Shown here piece after piece: positions 36,898-46,624 of a stretch of 64,000 nucleotides of DNA. The DNA comes from Geomicrobium sp. JCM 19038 (GTDB lineage: Bacteria; Bacillota; Bacilli; Bacillales; Marinococcaceae), in contig NZ_BAXA01000003.1 of assembly GCF_000698125.1 (NCBI RefSeq), positions 186,001-250,000 on the forward strand, read 5' to 3'. Position numbers and translations under genes: made by a program. Each line of letters opens with the position of its first letter. The stretch's first letter is position 1. Below the pieces are notes generated by a model. It was not told the origin of the DNA and ran no database searches. It saw only the letters and a list, made by a program, of their open reading frames with translations.

Positions 36898-37437
36898 ATG
36901 GAACATTCATTCCATGCTACGACAATTTTTGCAATCCGACATAACGGTAAAGGTGCAATGGCAGGTGATGGACAGGTAACGTTCGGTCAAGCGACAGTCA
37001 TGAAGCACTCAGCTAAGAAGATTCGCAGAATTTACAACGGTAAAGTTCTTGCAGGATTTGCAGGTTCTGTTGCAGATGCGTTTACGCTCTTTGAGATGTT
37101 TGAAGGCAAGTTGCAAGAAGCGAGCGGACAATTGGACCGGGCTGCTATTAATCTCGCAAAGGAATGGCGTAATGACAAAGTGCTTCGCAAGCTGGAAGCG
37201 ATGCTTCTTGTCATGAACGAAGATAAACTTCTTCTTGTCGCAGGGACTGGTGAAATCATTGAACCTGATGATGGCATGATTGCGATCGGTTCTGGAGGTT
37301 TTTACGCCTTAGCAGCGGGACGTGTGCTTGCGAAACATTCAGCTCTTTCTGCAAAGGAGATCGCTGAAGAAGCACTTAAGACCGCTGGGGACATTTGTGT
37401 GTACACAAACCATGAGCGAATCATTGAAGAAATTTAA
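36898..37437 (+). CDS. hslV: ATP-dependent protease proteolytic subunit HslV (ClpQ/CodW)
   Basis: Proteasome-like peptidase of the HslVU complex, 179 residues, with [23 protein letters not shown]-type N-terminal region, [21 protein letters not shown] and [16 protein letters not shown]. In most bacteria the nucleophile is the first Thr of a TTI motif exposed after Met loss; B. subtilis starts MSSFHATT and uses an N-terminal serine. Here the start reads MEHSFHATT, so Met would be followed by Glu, which aminopeptidase does not usually clear, and Ser is at residue 4. A different processing or a shifted nucleophile is implied. AAAGGAGG precedes ATG 36898 with ideal spacing, so the start is firm. 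Confidence 0.95.
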   Translation: MEHSFHATTIFAIRHNGKGAMAGDGQVTFGQATVMKHSAKKIRRIYNGKVLAGFAGSVADAFTLFEMFEGKLQEASGQLDRAAINLAKEWRNDKVLRKLEAMLLVMNEDKLLLVAGTGEIIEPDDGMIAIGSGGFYALAAGRVLAKHSALSAKEIAEEALKTAGDICVYTNHERIIEEI

Positions 37438-37479
37438 CGGCTTAGTATCATTCTAAGAATGAAGGATAGGTGATGGCTT

Positions 37480-38886
37480 TTGGAACATGCCAATCAAACA
37501 CCAAAGCAAATTGTTAATAAGCTTGATCAATATATTGTTGGTCAAAATGGTGCAAAGCGTGCCGTAGCTGTTGCGCTTCGTAATCGTTATCGACGAAGCA
37601 AAGTAGCGGAGAACATTCGTGATGAGATCACACCGAAGAACATTTTAATGATCGGACCGACAGGTGTCGGGAAGACTGAAATCGCAAGACGTTTATCCAA
37701 ACTCGTAGGAGCTCCATTTGTGAAAGTGGAAGCAACGAAGTTTACTGAAGTTGGTTACGTCGGTCGTGATGTTGAATCGATGGTTCGTGATCTAGTGGAA
37801 GTTGCCGTTCGTCTCGTCAAAGAAGAGAAGATGAAAGGCGTACAACCAGAAGCAAAAGATTTAGCGAATGAGCGTCTCGTTGAGCTACTTGTTCCTTCGA
37901 AAAAGAAAAGCCAAGCGTACAAAAACCCGCTCGAGATGTTTTTTAATTCCCAAGGAAACATGAATCAAGATGTAGACTTGGATGATGAGTCAGAGCAACG
38001 TGATTCAATCAAAGAACGCCGTACTAAAACGGCTTCTCAATTGGCCAATGGTGAATTAGAAGATGAACTCGTTACGGTTGAAGTTGAAGAGCAACAACAA
38101 GGGCTTATGGATATGCTTTCTGGATCTGGCATGGAACAGATGGGCATGATGCAGGATATGCTCGGTAGTATGATGCCAAAGAAAAAGAAAAAGCGTAAGC
38201 TGCCTGTGCGCGAAGCAAGGCAAGTTCTTATTGACGATGAAGCACAAAAGCTCGTTGACATGGATGAAGTCGGCCAGTTAGCTGTTGAGAAGACAGAACA
38301 ACTTGGTATGATTTTTATTGATGAGATTGATAAAGTTGCTGGTAAACAACAGTCAAGTTCTGTAGACGTTTCACGAGAAGGCGTACAAAGAGATATATTG
38401 CCGATCGTTGAAGGGTCAACAGTGACGACGAAGTATGGCCCCGTGCAAACCGATCACATTTTGTTTATCGCAGCGGGTGCATTTCACGTATCAAGACCGT
38501 CGGATTTAATTCCAGAGCTTCAAGGGCGCTTCCCAATTCGGGTAGAGCTGAACAACTTAAGTAAAGACGATTTTGTGCGAATACTTCGTGAGCCTGATAA
38601 TGCACTTTTAAAACAATATTCTGCTCTTTTGGAAACTGAAGGTATAAACGTTGAATTTTCTGACGAAGCTGTAGTTAGATTGGCTGAGTTAGCAGAGCAG
38701 GTAAATCAAACGACTGAGAATATCGGTGCAAGAAGACTGCATACGTTGTTGGAACGATTGTTAGAAGATCTGTCGTTTGAAGCATCCGATGTCACGTTAG
38801 AAACAATCACTATTACCGCAAGTTATGTCAATGAGAAACTAGCAGATGTTGCAGGCAATGAGGATACCAGCCACTATATCTTGTAA
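37480..38886 (+). CDS. hslU: ATP-dependent protease ATPase subunit HslU (ClpY/CodX)
   Basis: AAA+ unfoldase that feeds HslV. The 468-residue protein starts at TTG 37480 and shows [27 protein letters not shown]-type N-terminus, Walker [10 protein letters not shown] near residue 60, the central I-domain (about 110-250, charged and Met-rich around [15 protein letters not shown]), Walker [11 protein letters not shown] near 280 and sensor 2 region [10 protein letters not shown] near 430. Paired with hslV 42 bp upstream. The I-domain is long and Met/Lys rich ([10 protein letters not shown]), as in Bacillus HslU. No break. Confidence 0.96.
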   Translation: MEHANQTPKQIVNKLDQYIVGQNGAKRAVAVALRNRYRRSKVAENIRDEITPKNILMIGPTGVGKTEIARRLSKLVGAPFVKVEATKFTEVGYVGRDVESMVRDLVEVAVRLVKEEKMKGVQPEAKDLANERLVELLVPSKKKSQAYKNPLEMFFNSQGNMNQDVDLDDESEQRDSIKERRTKTASQLANGELEDELVTVEVEEQQQGLMDMLSGSGMEQMGMMQDMLGSMMPKKKKKRKLPVREARQVLIDDEAQKLVDMDEVGQLAVEKTEQLGMIFIDEIDKVAGKQQSSSVDVSREGVQRDILPIVEGSTVTTKYGPVQTDHILFIAAGAFHVSRPSDLIPELQGRFPIRVELNNLSKDDFVRILREPDNALLKQYSALLETEGINVEFSDEAVVRLAELAEQVNQTTENIGARRLHTLLERLLEDLSFEASDVTLETITITASYVNEKLADVAGNEDTSHYIL

Positions 38887-38912
38887 TTTATGATTAGGAG
38901 GATCTACAGGAG

Positions 38913-39692
38913 ATGGAACTATTAACGAAATCTAGAAAGATCAACGAAATGCTACAAAAATCAGCAGGTCAACATGTCGATTTTAAGGACATGGCAGAAA
39001 CATTACGTGACGTAATTTCTGCAAATATCTTTGTTGTAAGTCGAAGAGGGAAGCTTCTCGGTTATTCAATTCAACAGGAAATTGAGCACGATCGCATTGA
39101 TCGTATTTTAGAAGAGCGTCAATTCCCTGAAGAATACACAGAAGGACTTTTCTCGGTGGCGGACACTTCGTCAAACCTTGACATTGACAGCAAATATACA
39201 GCTTTCCCTGTTGAAAACAGAGAACTATTCAAAACAGGACTTACGACCATTGTTCCAATCAACGGTGGTGGCCAACGTATTGGTACACTTATTCTTGCTA
39301 GACTTAACGACTCGTTTAACGATGATGATTTAATTCTTGCTGAATATGGTGCAACAGTAGTTGGTATGGAGATCCTTCATGAGAAGGCTCAAGAGATCGA
39401 AGAAGAAGCACGTAGCAAAGCTGTCGTTCAAATGGCAATTAGTTCTCTCTCATATAGTGAGCTTGAAGCTGTTGAGCACATCTTCGAAGAACTGGATGGC
39501 AAAGAAGGTCTACTCGTTGCAAGTAAAATTGCTGACCGCGTAGGAATTACTCGTTCTGTCATCGTAAACGCACTTCGTAAGCTTGAGAGCGCGGGAGTTA
39601 TTGAATCTCGTTCACTCGGTATGAAGGGTACGTATATTAAAGTTCTTAACGGTAAATTCTTAAACGAACTCGAGCGTCTTCGTGAAGAGTAG
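38913..39692 (+). CDS. codY: GTP-sensing transcriptional pleiotropic repressor CodY
   Basis: Global regulator that senses branched-chain amino acids and GTP and controls metabolism, motility and development. The 259-residue protein has the N-terminal GAF ligand domain ([13 protein letters not shown] start, [26 protein letters not shown]-type segment near residues 22-45, described by position) and a C-terminal winged helix with [26 protein letters not shown] near residues 204-230. AGGAGG precedes ATG 38913. It ends in a 19-bp terminator. The next genes are the flagellar operon, a known CodY target in B. subtilis. Confidence 0.97.
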   Translation: MELLTKSRKINEMLQKSAGQHVDFKDMAETLRDVISANIFVVSRRGKLLGYSIQQEIEHDRIDRILEERQFPEEYTEGLFSVADTSSNLDIDSKYTAFPVENRELFKTGLTTIVPINGGGQRIGTLILARLNDSFNDDDLILAEYGATVVGMEILHEKAQEIEEEARSKAVVQMAISSLSYSELEAVEHIFEELDGKEGLLVASKIADRVGITRSVIVNALRKLESAGVIESRSLGMKGTYIKVLNGKFLNELERLREE

Positions 39693-39703
39693 AATCTATA
39701 AAT

Positions 39704-39747
39704 AAAAGCATCGCAAATGTGAGTTCTCACATTTGCGATGCTTTTTT
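39704..39747 (+). terminator. strong intrinsic terminator of codY
   Basis: A perfect 19-bp stem: AAAAGCATCGCAAATGTGA (39704-39722) with its complement at 39727-39745, loop GTTC, followed by further Ts. It isolates codY from the flagellar operon. Confidence 0.95.
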
Positions 39748-40275
39748 GTGTTAGGTTGCCATGTAGTTCATAGAAACTGCTAGTCAAAGTCGATGTGTCT
39801 TACTTCCTAAACGAAAGTGAAAAGCGAAATTATAAAGCTCGGAATGACTCAGATTCACGTCTTAAATTCTGGTTATAAAGAACTATAAATAAGATAAATT
39901 ATTTATTCCTATTATTAAGATAATAATCGTTCGAAGGGGATTTTGTCGTTTTTACAAAATATGTAATATCGAAATAAGAAAAGGACTGATTCAAATAGAC
40001 TATAAAACTACCTTTCTACCATCTTCGTGTGATTCTAAAAGACTACTTATTTTTCAGACTAATTGGTATTATAGACCTTACTTATTTGTCGAAACCTGTA
40101 ATTTATAGTTCTATATTAGTGAAATTCGTAGTAAAACCTGTTTTTTTATAGAAAAACTTCCCAAAAGTGAATACAATTAAAGAGACGATTAGCGTATTAC
40201 GGAAGTAACAAATGTTTCTGAGCGATTAGAAGCTTTGTCATGATTTAAGCCATCAAATGGACGAGGAGGTTCAAA
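39748..40275 (+). other. AT-rich gap between codY and flgB, presumed fla/che promoter region
   Basis: A 528-bp non-coding stretch, the only long gap in the window. Seen in it: a palindrome ATTATTA-AGA-TAATAAT at 39911-39927; a CodY-box-like sequence ATTTTTCAGACTAAT at 40049-40063; an imperfect direct repeat AAACCTGT..TTTATAG at 40092-40108 and 40134-40151, starts 42 bp apart; and a possible -10 TACAAT at 40172-40177 about 100 bp from flgB. No consensus SigD site (TAAA-N15-GCCGATAT) and no open reading frame of credible coding quality was seen. The start of the flagellar operon transcript must lie here or further upstream. Confidence 0.6.
40049..40063 (+). promoter_or_regulatory. possible CodY box
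   Basis: ATTTTTCAGACTAAT matches the CodY consensus AATTTTCWGAAAATT at 11 of 15 positions, including the central TTTTCAGA. It is in the fla/che upstream region, where CodY binds in B. subtilis. Such partial matches also occur by chance in AT-rich DNA. Confidence 0.4.
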
Positions 40276-40665
40276 ATGGCACTATTTTCAACGACGATCT
40301 CGTCGCTTGAACGGGGCATGAATGCCTCAATGATGCAACAACAAGCGATCGCATCAAACATAGCGAATGTGGACACACCGAATTATAAAGCAAAACAAGT
40401 GCAGTTTAAAGACGTTTTAAGCGAAGCCAAGGGAGAGCTTTTGGCACATAGAACCGATGAGCGTCACGTACCTTTTACATATCACTCTGAACAAATGAAA
40501 CAAGTAAACCCACGAAATGTGATGTACTCCCATAGTGGCAACAGTGTCGATCTCGACAAAGAAATGGCCAAGATGGCGAACAATCAAGTTTACTATCAAG
40601 CAGTTAGTGATCGTTTAAACGGTCAGTTTAGTTCATTAAAGACAGCAATTCGAGGAGGAAGCTAG
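40276..40665 (+). CDS. flgB: flagellar basal-body rod protein FlgB
   Basis: Proximal rod subunit linking the MS ring to the drive shaft. The 129-residue protein has the N-terminal flagellar rod signature MNASMMQQQAIASNIANVDTPNYKAK near residues 16-41 (given by position; NIANVDTPNYKA is the hallmark) and a C-terminal helical segment VDLDKEMAKMANNQVYYQAV. ACGAGGAGG precedes ATG 40276. It is the first gene of the fla/che operon; flgC follows after one base. Confidence 0.96.
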   Translation: MALFSTTISSLERGMNASMMQQQAIASNIANVDTPNYKAKQVQFKDVLSEAKGELLAHRTDERHVPFTYHSEQMKQVNPRNVMYSHSGNSVDLDKEMAKMANNQVYYQAVSDRLNGQFSSLKTAIRGGS

Positions 40666-40666
40666 G

Positions 40667-41125
40667 TTGTCATTATTTACTGGAATGAACGCAACATCAT
40701 CTGCGTTAACCGCACAGCGCTTACGTATGGACGTTGCAGCGAGCAATATGGCAAATGCAGAAACGACGAGGGCTACGATGGTAGACGGAGAATGGCAACC
40801 TTATGAACGAAAAGTCGTCACACTTTCACCGAACAAAAACGAAAGCTTTGCGTCAATTTTATCAGAGCAGAGAAATCAAAGCGTTTCAAACGCAGATGGT
40901 GTGAAAGTTACATCGATTACTGCTGACCAAACGCCAGGTAAAACGATCTATCAGCCAGGACATCCTGATGCTGATGAAGCTGGCAATCTACACATGCCAA
41001 ATGTTGATCCTCTAAAAGAAATGGTCGATATCATGGGGGCAACACGTTCGTATGAAGCAAATGTAACGGTTTTTGATGCACACAAAAGTATGATGATGAA
41101 AGCATTAGAAATTGGACGAGGGTAA
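40667..41125 (+). CDS. flgC: flagellar basal-body rod protein FlgC
   Basis: Rod subunit, 152 residues, from TTG 40667 with GGAGGAAGC upstream. N-terminal ALTAQRLRMDVAASNMANAETT is the rod-family heptad region with the SNMANAETT motif; the C-terminal MVDIMGATRSYEANVTVFDAHKSMMMKALEIG is the conserved FlgC/FlgE-type coiled end (both at the expected ends). Gene order flgB-flgC-fliE is the rule in Bacillales. No break. Confidence 0.96.
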   Translation: MSLFTGMNATSSALTAQRLRMDVAASNMANAETTRATMVDGEWQPYERKVVTLSPNKNESFASILSEQRNQSVSNADGVKVTSITADQTPGKTIYQPGHPDADEAGNLHMPNVDPLKEMVDIMGATRSYEANVTVFDAHKSMMMKALEIGRG

Positions 41126-41153
41126 TAGAAACTAAAAGTAGAGGTGAATGAAC

Positions 41154-41468
41154 GTGACGATCCAGCACACATCGATGTTTGCGCCTGTGCAATCGATTGC
41201 ACAGGAGACAATCCAACCCCGTGTCGAGCGTACGACTTCTGACGCACACGAGTCGTTTGCAACGACGTTACAACAAGCCATTCAATCTGTAAACAACGAG
41301 CAACAGCATTCACAAGAGATGACGACGCGGCTCGTAAATGGAGACGTTGAATCATTGCATGATGTAATGATTGCTTCTGAGAAAGCAGGAATCGCATTAC
41401 AAGCAACAGTTGAAGTACGAAATAAAGTCGTCGAAGCATATGAGACGATGATGCGAATGCAAGTGTAA
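41154..41468 (+). CDS. fliE: flagellar hook-basal body complex protein FliE
   Basis: Junction between MS ring and rod, 104 residues. The C-terminal family hallmark is seen as VNNEQQHSQEMTTRLVNGDVESLHDVMIASEKAGIALQ, here by position at residues 44-81, followed by VRNKVVEAYETMMRMQV. GTG 41154 lies 7 bp from GAGGTG; the in-frame ATG 41148 is only 1-2 bp from it and is less likely. It sits between flgC and fliF. Confidence 0.93.
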   Translation: MTIQHTSMFAPVQSIAQETIQPRVERTTSDAHESFATTLQQAIQSVNNEQQHSQEMTTRLVNGDVESLHDVMIASEKAGIALQATVEVRNKVVEAYETMMRMQV

Positions 41469-41497
41469 TGAATGTTAGGAAATAGGAGAGGCAGTTC

Positions 41498-43072
41498 ATG
41501 AATGAGCGACTCATACAGTATCGAGACAAAATAACAGGTTTTTGGACGTCAAAAACGAGAAAAGAACAAGGAATCTTTGTTGCTTCCTTCGTACTCATTC
41601 TCGTCGTCATTATGTTAATCATCTTTTTTACATTTAGAACGAGTTACGCTCCGCTATATAGCAACATGTCTGTGAGCGAAACGGGTCAGATTAAGGAGAC
41701 ATTGGATAGTCGTGGTGTCCCAAACGAAATTCGAGATAATGGAACGACCATTTTCGTACCTGAAGAACTCGTCGATAACATAAAGGTAGAACTTGCAGCG
41801 GAAGGCTTACCAGCCACAGGTTCAATTACATATGATGATTTCCGTGATAGCTTAGGGTTCGGAATGACTGACAACGAGTTTTCAGTCATGGAAAAAGCGG
41901 CAATGCAATCTGAATTAGAAACGTTAATCCAAACGATTGATGGCGTGCAAGGCGCTACGGTAATGATCCAATTACCAGAAGAGACGATTTGGTTAAGCGA
42001 TGAAGAAGGGACAGCTCAAGCTTCTGTCGTCGTCACGCTTGCGCCAGGGATGACACTTGACCAAGGCAATGTTCAAGCACTGTACAACTTAGTTTCCAAA
42101 AGTATACCGAACCTGCCTACCGATAATATCGTCATTACCGATCAATTGTTTAATAGTTATTTTTATGAAAGTCAAGAAGGCATGCAAAATATGCAAGCGT
42201 ATGACCAGCAGCGTGAAGTCCGTCGAACGATTGAAAATGACTTGCAGCAACGTTTGCAACAAATGCTTGGCTTAATGATGGGCCAAGACAAAGTCGTTGT
42301 ATCCGTGACAGCCGATGTTGATTTCACTCAAGAATATCGTGAAGAAGAACTCATTGAGCCTGTAGATGAAGATGCAACCGAAGGAATCGCCATCAGTGCT
42401 GAGCGTGTGTCTGAGTATTACGAGGGACAAGCCCCAAATGACGAAGGTGTTGCAGGTACAGGTGAAGATGATATTGCAAATTACCCAGGTGTCGTTCCTG
42501 GTGGTGACGGTGATTATGAACGAATGGAAGATCGCATCAATTACGATGTGAATCGAATCCACCGTCAAATTCAAGAAAGTCCTTATAAGATTCGTGACTT
42601 AGGTGTACAAGTCGTCGTTGAGCCACCAGTTGCAGACGACCCGATGTCTTTACCACCTCAAGCACTGAGCGAAATTGAATCCATGTTAGAGTCAGTCGTG
42701 ATGACGAGCATTGATCAACCGCTTTTAGAAGAGATGGACGGCACAGTCTCAGAGAAGATTCTCGTTACATCACAGCCGCTATACGGCAAAGCTGACACAG
42801 AACCGACGTCAAGCTTTACGATCCCTACATGGGCGTATGTCGTAACAGCAGTCGGGATCATCGCTCTGATTATTGGTATTGTGTTGTTGCTCAGACGAAA
42901 CAGAGAAGAGTATGAAGAAGTTGAAGAATTGACGTATGACGAAGAAATTGAAGAAATTCCAACAGAAGATTTAACGCCAAGCGCGGAACGTAAAAAGAAA
43001 TTGGAACAACTCGCAAGGGAGCGACCAGAAGAATTTTCGAAGTTGCTTCGTACGTGGCTTTCAGAAGACTAG
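41498..43072 (+). CDS. fliF: flagellar MS-ring protein FliF
   Basis: Forms the membrane MS ring. The 524-residue protein has a first membrane helix at about residues 26-46 (GIFVASFVLILVVIMLIIFF), the YscJ-like ring-building motifs (YAPLYSNMSVSETGQIKE near 52), a periplasmic-equivalent loop with an acidic Gly-rich linker (EGVAGTGEDDIANYPG), a second membrane helix near residues 445-467 and a cytoplasmic C-terminus that binds FliG (KLEQLARERPEEFSKLLRTWL). Length is near that of B. subtilis (536). Intact frame. Confidence 0.96.
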   Translation: MNERLIQYRDKITGFWTSKTRKEQGIFVASFVLILVVIMLIIFFTFRTSYAPLYSNMSVSETGQIKETLDSRGVPNEIRDNGTTIFVPEELVDNIKVELAAEGLPATGSITYDDFRDSLGFGMTDNEFSVMEKAAMQSELETLIQTIDGVQGATVMIQLPEETIWLSDEEGTAQASVVVTLAPGMTLDQGNVQALYNLVSKSIPNLPTDNIVITDQLFNSYFYESQEGMQNMQAYDQQREVRRTIENDLQQRLQQMLGLMMGQDKVVVSVTADVDFTQEYREEELIEPVDEDATEGIAISAERVSEYYEGQAPNDEGVAGTGEDDIANYPGVVPGGDGDYERMEDRINYDVNRIHRQIQESPYKIRDLGVQVVVEPPVADDPMSLPPQALSEIESMLESVVMTSIDQPLLEEMDGTVSEKILVTSQPLYGKADTEPTSSFTIPTWAYVVTAVGIIALIIGIVLLLRRNREEYEEVEELTYDEEIEEIPTEDLTPSAERKKKLEQLARERPEEFSKLLRTWLSED

Positions 43073-43087
43073 GGGGCACACATACCA

Positions 43088-44099
43088 ATGGTCAAAACAA
43101 AAAAGAAATTACCGGTAACAAAAAGCAGCTGCATTGCTCATATCACTCGGCCCAGACGTTTCAGCACAAGTGTATAAACATTTGCAACAAGAAGAGATTG
43201 AACAATTAACACTAGAAATCGCAAATGTACGCAAAGTCGAAAACGACATCAAAGAATCCCTTATTAAAGAGTTTCACCAGTTAGCGGTCGCTCAAGATTA
43301 CATGACCCAAGGTGGAATAGGTTACGCCCGTGACGTGTTAGAAAAAGCGTTAGGAAACGATGAAGCGATGGCGATTATCTCTAGACTTACGTCAACGTTG
43401 CAAGTGCGTCCGTTCGACTTTGCGAGAAAGTCTGAACCTGTACAAGTCTTGAACTTTATTCAAAACGAACATCCACAAACGATCGCACTCGTCTTATCGT
43501 ATTTAGATCCTGATCAAAGTGGACAGATCTTGTCTGAATTGCCTTCAGATTTACAAGCTGATGTTGCGAAACGAATCGCTACGATGGACCGGACGTCACC
43601 AGAAATTATTAGCGAAGTGGAAAGTGTGCTAGAACAAAAGCTTGCCTCTACGTTCACGCACGATTACACCGAAGCTGGTGGCATCGAGTCAGTCGTTGAA
43701 GTGTTAAACAGTGTGGACCGTAGTACAGAACGAACGATTTTAGATAGCTTAGAAATTCAAGATCCTGAGCTTGCAGAAGAAATCAAAAAGCGGATGTTCG
43801 TCTTTGAAGATATTGTCACGCTCGACAATCGATCCATTCAGCGTATTATCCGTGATGTTGATAACGAAGATCTACAGTTGTCACTTAAGGTGGCAAGTGA
43901 AGAAGTTCGGGAGATTCTCTTTAGCAACATGTCGCAACGAATGGCCGAAACGTTCCGTGAAGAAATGGAATTCATGGGACCTGTACGTTTGAAAGATGTT
44001 GAAGATGCCCAAACGAGAATCGTGAACGCTGTTCGTCGCCTCGAAGAAGCGGGTGAAATTGTCATCGCACGTGGTGGAGGAGATGATATCGTTGTCTAG
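43088..44099 (+). CDS. fliG: flagellar motor switch protein FliG, one frameshift near the start
   Basis: Rotor protein that binds FliF and contacts the stator. TAGGGGG lies upstream of ATG 43088, which gives MVKTKKKLPVT, but the frame is lost near 43120-43130 and the rest (KAALLLISLGPDVSAQVYKHL onward) reads in another frame. The shift equals a loss of two (or eight) bases, for example a slip within near-repeats of GGTAACA; homologues have a TGKQKAALL-like join. Downstream are the three armadillo-like domains, the EHPQTIALVLSYLDP middle-domain signature near residue 125 and the charged C-terminal torque helix (DLQLSLKVASEEVREILFSNMSQR). Total about 338-340 residues. Probably a sequencing error. 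Confidence 0.9.
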
Positions 44100-44873
44100 G
44101 ATCATTAAACAAAGTGACCAAACAGACTATCAATCTCCGTATACATTGCTGCTCCACACCTTTCACAAAGAGCGTGATGACGAACCGCTCGTCGAGATGA
44201 ACGAAACAGTAAAAGCTCAAACAGATTCACTCGTTCAAAATGCTCGAACAGAAGCGAAACGCTTGCTTGATGAAGCCAACGCAGAAATCGAAGCGGCCAA
44301 AACAGCGATTCAAAATGAGCGACTCGCTGCTGAAGAAGAAGCAAAACGACTACATGAACAAGCAAGAAGAAGCGGAGAAGAAGAAGGGTATCGTGACGGA
44401 CTTGCAAAAGGTCACAACGAGTATGCTGAGCAAATTGTCCAAGCTACAGAGGTTGTCCAGTCAGCAAGAGTGGATTATGACGCGTATTTGCGCCATGCAG
44501 AAGTAGACATCTTAGATCTTGCTTGTGCTTTGGCAAAAGAAATGATGAACGTCACGATGCAAGAACAAGAGGGGTATGCATCGTTTTTGAAAAAAGCAAT
44601 TCAAGAAGTTCATGAGGAAACGGAAGTGCTCATCCACGTTCATCCGAGCCATTACGAAGCAACGATTCAAAGGCGATCAGAATACGAAGCGTTGTTTACA
44701 GTAGCTGAACGAATTCGTTTCTTCCCAGATCCGAATGTAGAGGAAGATGGATGTGTGATTCTAACTCCGAAAGGCGGATGGATGCAAGCATTACGACGCA
44801 ACTCCATCGCTTGAAAACTGAGCTAACAGCACTTCTAGAAGAGGGACAGGGGTCTACGAATGAAAGCGATTGA
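44092..44873 (+). CDS. fliH: flagellar assembly protein FliH, one frameshift near the end
   Basis: Regulator of the FliI export ATPase. Start TTG 44092, overlapping fliG, gives a typical SRIIK N-terminus; GGAGGAGA lies upstream. A long Glu/Ala/Gln coiled coil covers about residues 40-130, followed by the V-ATPase-E-like domain. The uninterrupted frame ends at 44814 with an atypical tail, but the -1 frame from about 44773 reads GMDASITTQLHRLKTELTALL to a stop at 44871-44873, matching the conserved DASxxTQL end of FliH and overlapping the fliI start by 14 bp. One base is therefore missing near GGCGGATGG at 44772-44780. Confidence 0.85.
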
Positions 44874-46155
44874 TCTGTTGCCGAAGCTCTCATCAATTGA
44901 CCGCTTTCAATGGTACGGAACGGTGAAACGTGTCGTTGGACTGACGATTGAAGCGAACGGACCAAAAGCGGCAGTTGGTGAAGTGTGCGAGATTATCCAA
45001 TCAGACGGAAAGCATGTTCGTGCGGAAGTTGTCGGTTTTAAAGAAAACATATTACTGCTTATGCCTTTTTCAAAAACGGCTCGCATTCAACCGGGAAGCA
45101 TCGTAAAAAACACGCGACATTCGCTACAAATTCAAGTTGGTGACGCATTAATTGGCAAAGTGTTAGACGGTCTTGGTGAACCGTTAGACGGTCAAGAGCT
45201 ACCAAAAGGCCTGCAGCGTATTCCTGTTGACAAAGAAGCACCAAACCCGCTTACGAGGCCAGCGATTACAGACGTCCTTCCTTTAGGCGTGCGGGCAATT
45301 GATGGACTGCTAACGATGGGTGTCGGTCAACGGGTCGGGATTTTTGCCGGAAGTGGTGTCGGTAAAAGTACGCTTCTTTCCATGATTGCTCGTTCTTCTC
45401 AAGCGGACGTGAATGTGATTGCGCTCATCGGTGAGCGTGGCCGAGAAGTGAAAGACTTCTTAGAAAAGGATCTCGGTGAACAGGGAATGAAAAACACCAT
45501 CGTCATTGTTGCGACATCAGACCAGCCAGCACTCGTTCGAATTAAAGGCGCTGAGACGGCAACGGCAATTGCGGAATACTTCCGCGATCGAGGGAAAATC
45601 GTAAACTTAATGATGGACTCGGTCACGCGCTATGCGATGGCGCAACGAGAAATCGGTCTTGCGACCGGAGAACCACCAACAACAAAAGGATACACACCGT
45701 CGGTATTTTCAATGTTACCGAGAGTATTGGAACGCTCAGGTACGAATGAATCAGGAGCGATTACTGCGTTTTATACGGTACTCGTAGATGGCGATGATTT
45801 AAATGAACCGATCGCAGATGCGGTGCGGGGGATTTTAGACGGTCATATTGTTCTCGATCGAGAACTCGCGAATCAAGGGCATTTTCCAGCAATCAACGTC
45901 CTAAAAAGCGTCAGTCGATTAATGAATCAGATCGTATCAACAAAACATCGTGATCAAGCGCAAGACGTACGAAGTCGATTAGCGATTTATGAAGAAACCG
46001 TGGATTTAATCCAAGTGGGGGCCTATAAAAAAGGCAATGATCACGCCGTCGATCACGCGGTTGACACGAATGCAGCGATTAAGCAATTTTTAAGACAACA
46101 AAATGATGAAGCACCTACATACGAAGAAGCGATTGAATCGTTACACCAAGTGTAG
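44860..46155 (+). CDS. fliI: flagellum-specific ATP synthase FliI
   Basis: Export ATPase homologous to F1 beta. The 431-residue protein has Walker A GIFAGSGVGKST near residues 160-171, the GERGREVKDFLE segment near 190, Walker B VNLMMDSVTRYAMAQREIGL near 248 and the GEPPTTKGYTPSVF motif near 270 typical of the flagellar/type III family. GAGGGACAGGGG lies upstream of ATG 44860. It overlaps the reconstructed end of fliH. Intact. Confidence 0.97.
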   Translation: MKAIDLLPKLSSIDRFQWYGTVKRVVGLTIEANGPKAAVGEVCEIIQSDGKHVRAEVVGFKENILLLMPFSKTARIQPGSIVKNTRHSLQIQVGDALIGKVLDGLGEPLDGQELPKGLQRIPVDKEAPNPLTRPAITDVLPLGVRAIDGLLTMGVGQRVGIFAGSGVGKSTLLSMIARSSQADVNVIALIGERGREVKDFLEKDLGEQGMKNTIVIVATSDQPALVRIKGAETATAIAEYFRDRGKIVNLMMDSVTRYAMAQREIGLATGEPPTTKGYTPSVFSMLPRVLERSGTNESGAITAFYTVLVDGDDLNEPIADAVRGILDGHIVLDRELANQGHFPAINVLKSVSRLMNQIVSTKHRDQAQDVRSRLAIYEETVDLIQVGAYKKGNDHAVDHAVDTNAAIKQFLRQQNDEAPTYEEAIESLHQV

Positions 46156-46171
46156 ATGAAAGGAGACTACT

Positions 46172-46613
46172 ATGACGTTTTCCTTTTCACTTCAGAAGTT
46201 ATTGCAAGTGAAAGAAAAAGAGCGAGATGAACAACAAAAGCACTTCGAAGTGTCTCGTAAGCAGTTCGAAGAAGCTGGATATCGGCTGTACCATTTGCTG
46301 CGCGACCGGGAACAAATGATTGTCGGAGTTGAAGGGTATGCCACGTCTGGTACGACAATCGCTGCATTGCAAACAGCACAGATGGCAAGTGAGCGGATGG
46401 AAAAAGAAATTGTTCATGTTCAAGGGCTTGCAAACGATGCACGAGCAAAAATGAATGTGCAAAAAGATGCGCTCCATCATGCAACGATTGAACTAAAGAA
46501 ATTAGAAAAGCTAAAAAGTGAAGCAACATGAAACGTATAGGCAAGAAGAAAAGCTCTATGAGCAACAACAACTTGATGAAACAGCAACGCTTTTATACAT
46601 ACGACAAAATTAA
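46172..46613 (+). CDS. fliJ: flagellar export chaperone FliJ, one frameshift
   Basis: Coiled-coil stalk protein of the export ATPase. The in-frame part from ATG 46172 (AAAGGAG upstream) begins FSFSLQKLLQVKEKERDEQQK, typical FliJ, and stops at 46531. Shifting frame at the five-A run near 46512-46516 continues VKQHETYRQEEKLYEQQQLDE to a stop at 46611-46613. Aligned with B. subtilis FliJ the join needs one extra A removed (insertion error), giving 146 residues against 147. The whole protein is predicted helical with Gln, Glu and Lys. Confidence 0.85.
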
Positions 46614-46624
46614 GGGGGATTGGC

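Noticed and set aside
38037-38261. Minus-strand frame opposite the hslU I-domain with Cys and Met residues
   Set aside because: Shadow of the Met/Glu-rich I-domain codons; no start signal.
39748-40275. SigD-type or consensus sigma-A promoter for fla/che
   Set aside because: No TAAA-N15-GCCGATAT match; candidate -10 boxes (TACAAT 40172, TATATT 40112) lack acceptable -35 partners, so only described within the gap.
40951-41622. Minus-strand open frame of 223 codons opposite flgC, fliE and fliF
   Set aside because: Overlaps three strongly supported flagellar genes; its product is Ser/Leu/Arg-rich with no family motif and no ribosome site.
44860-44873. Extra gene in the 14 bp overlap of fliH and fliI
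   Set aside because: Explained by the repaired fliH end; the overlap is the usual translational coupling.
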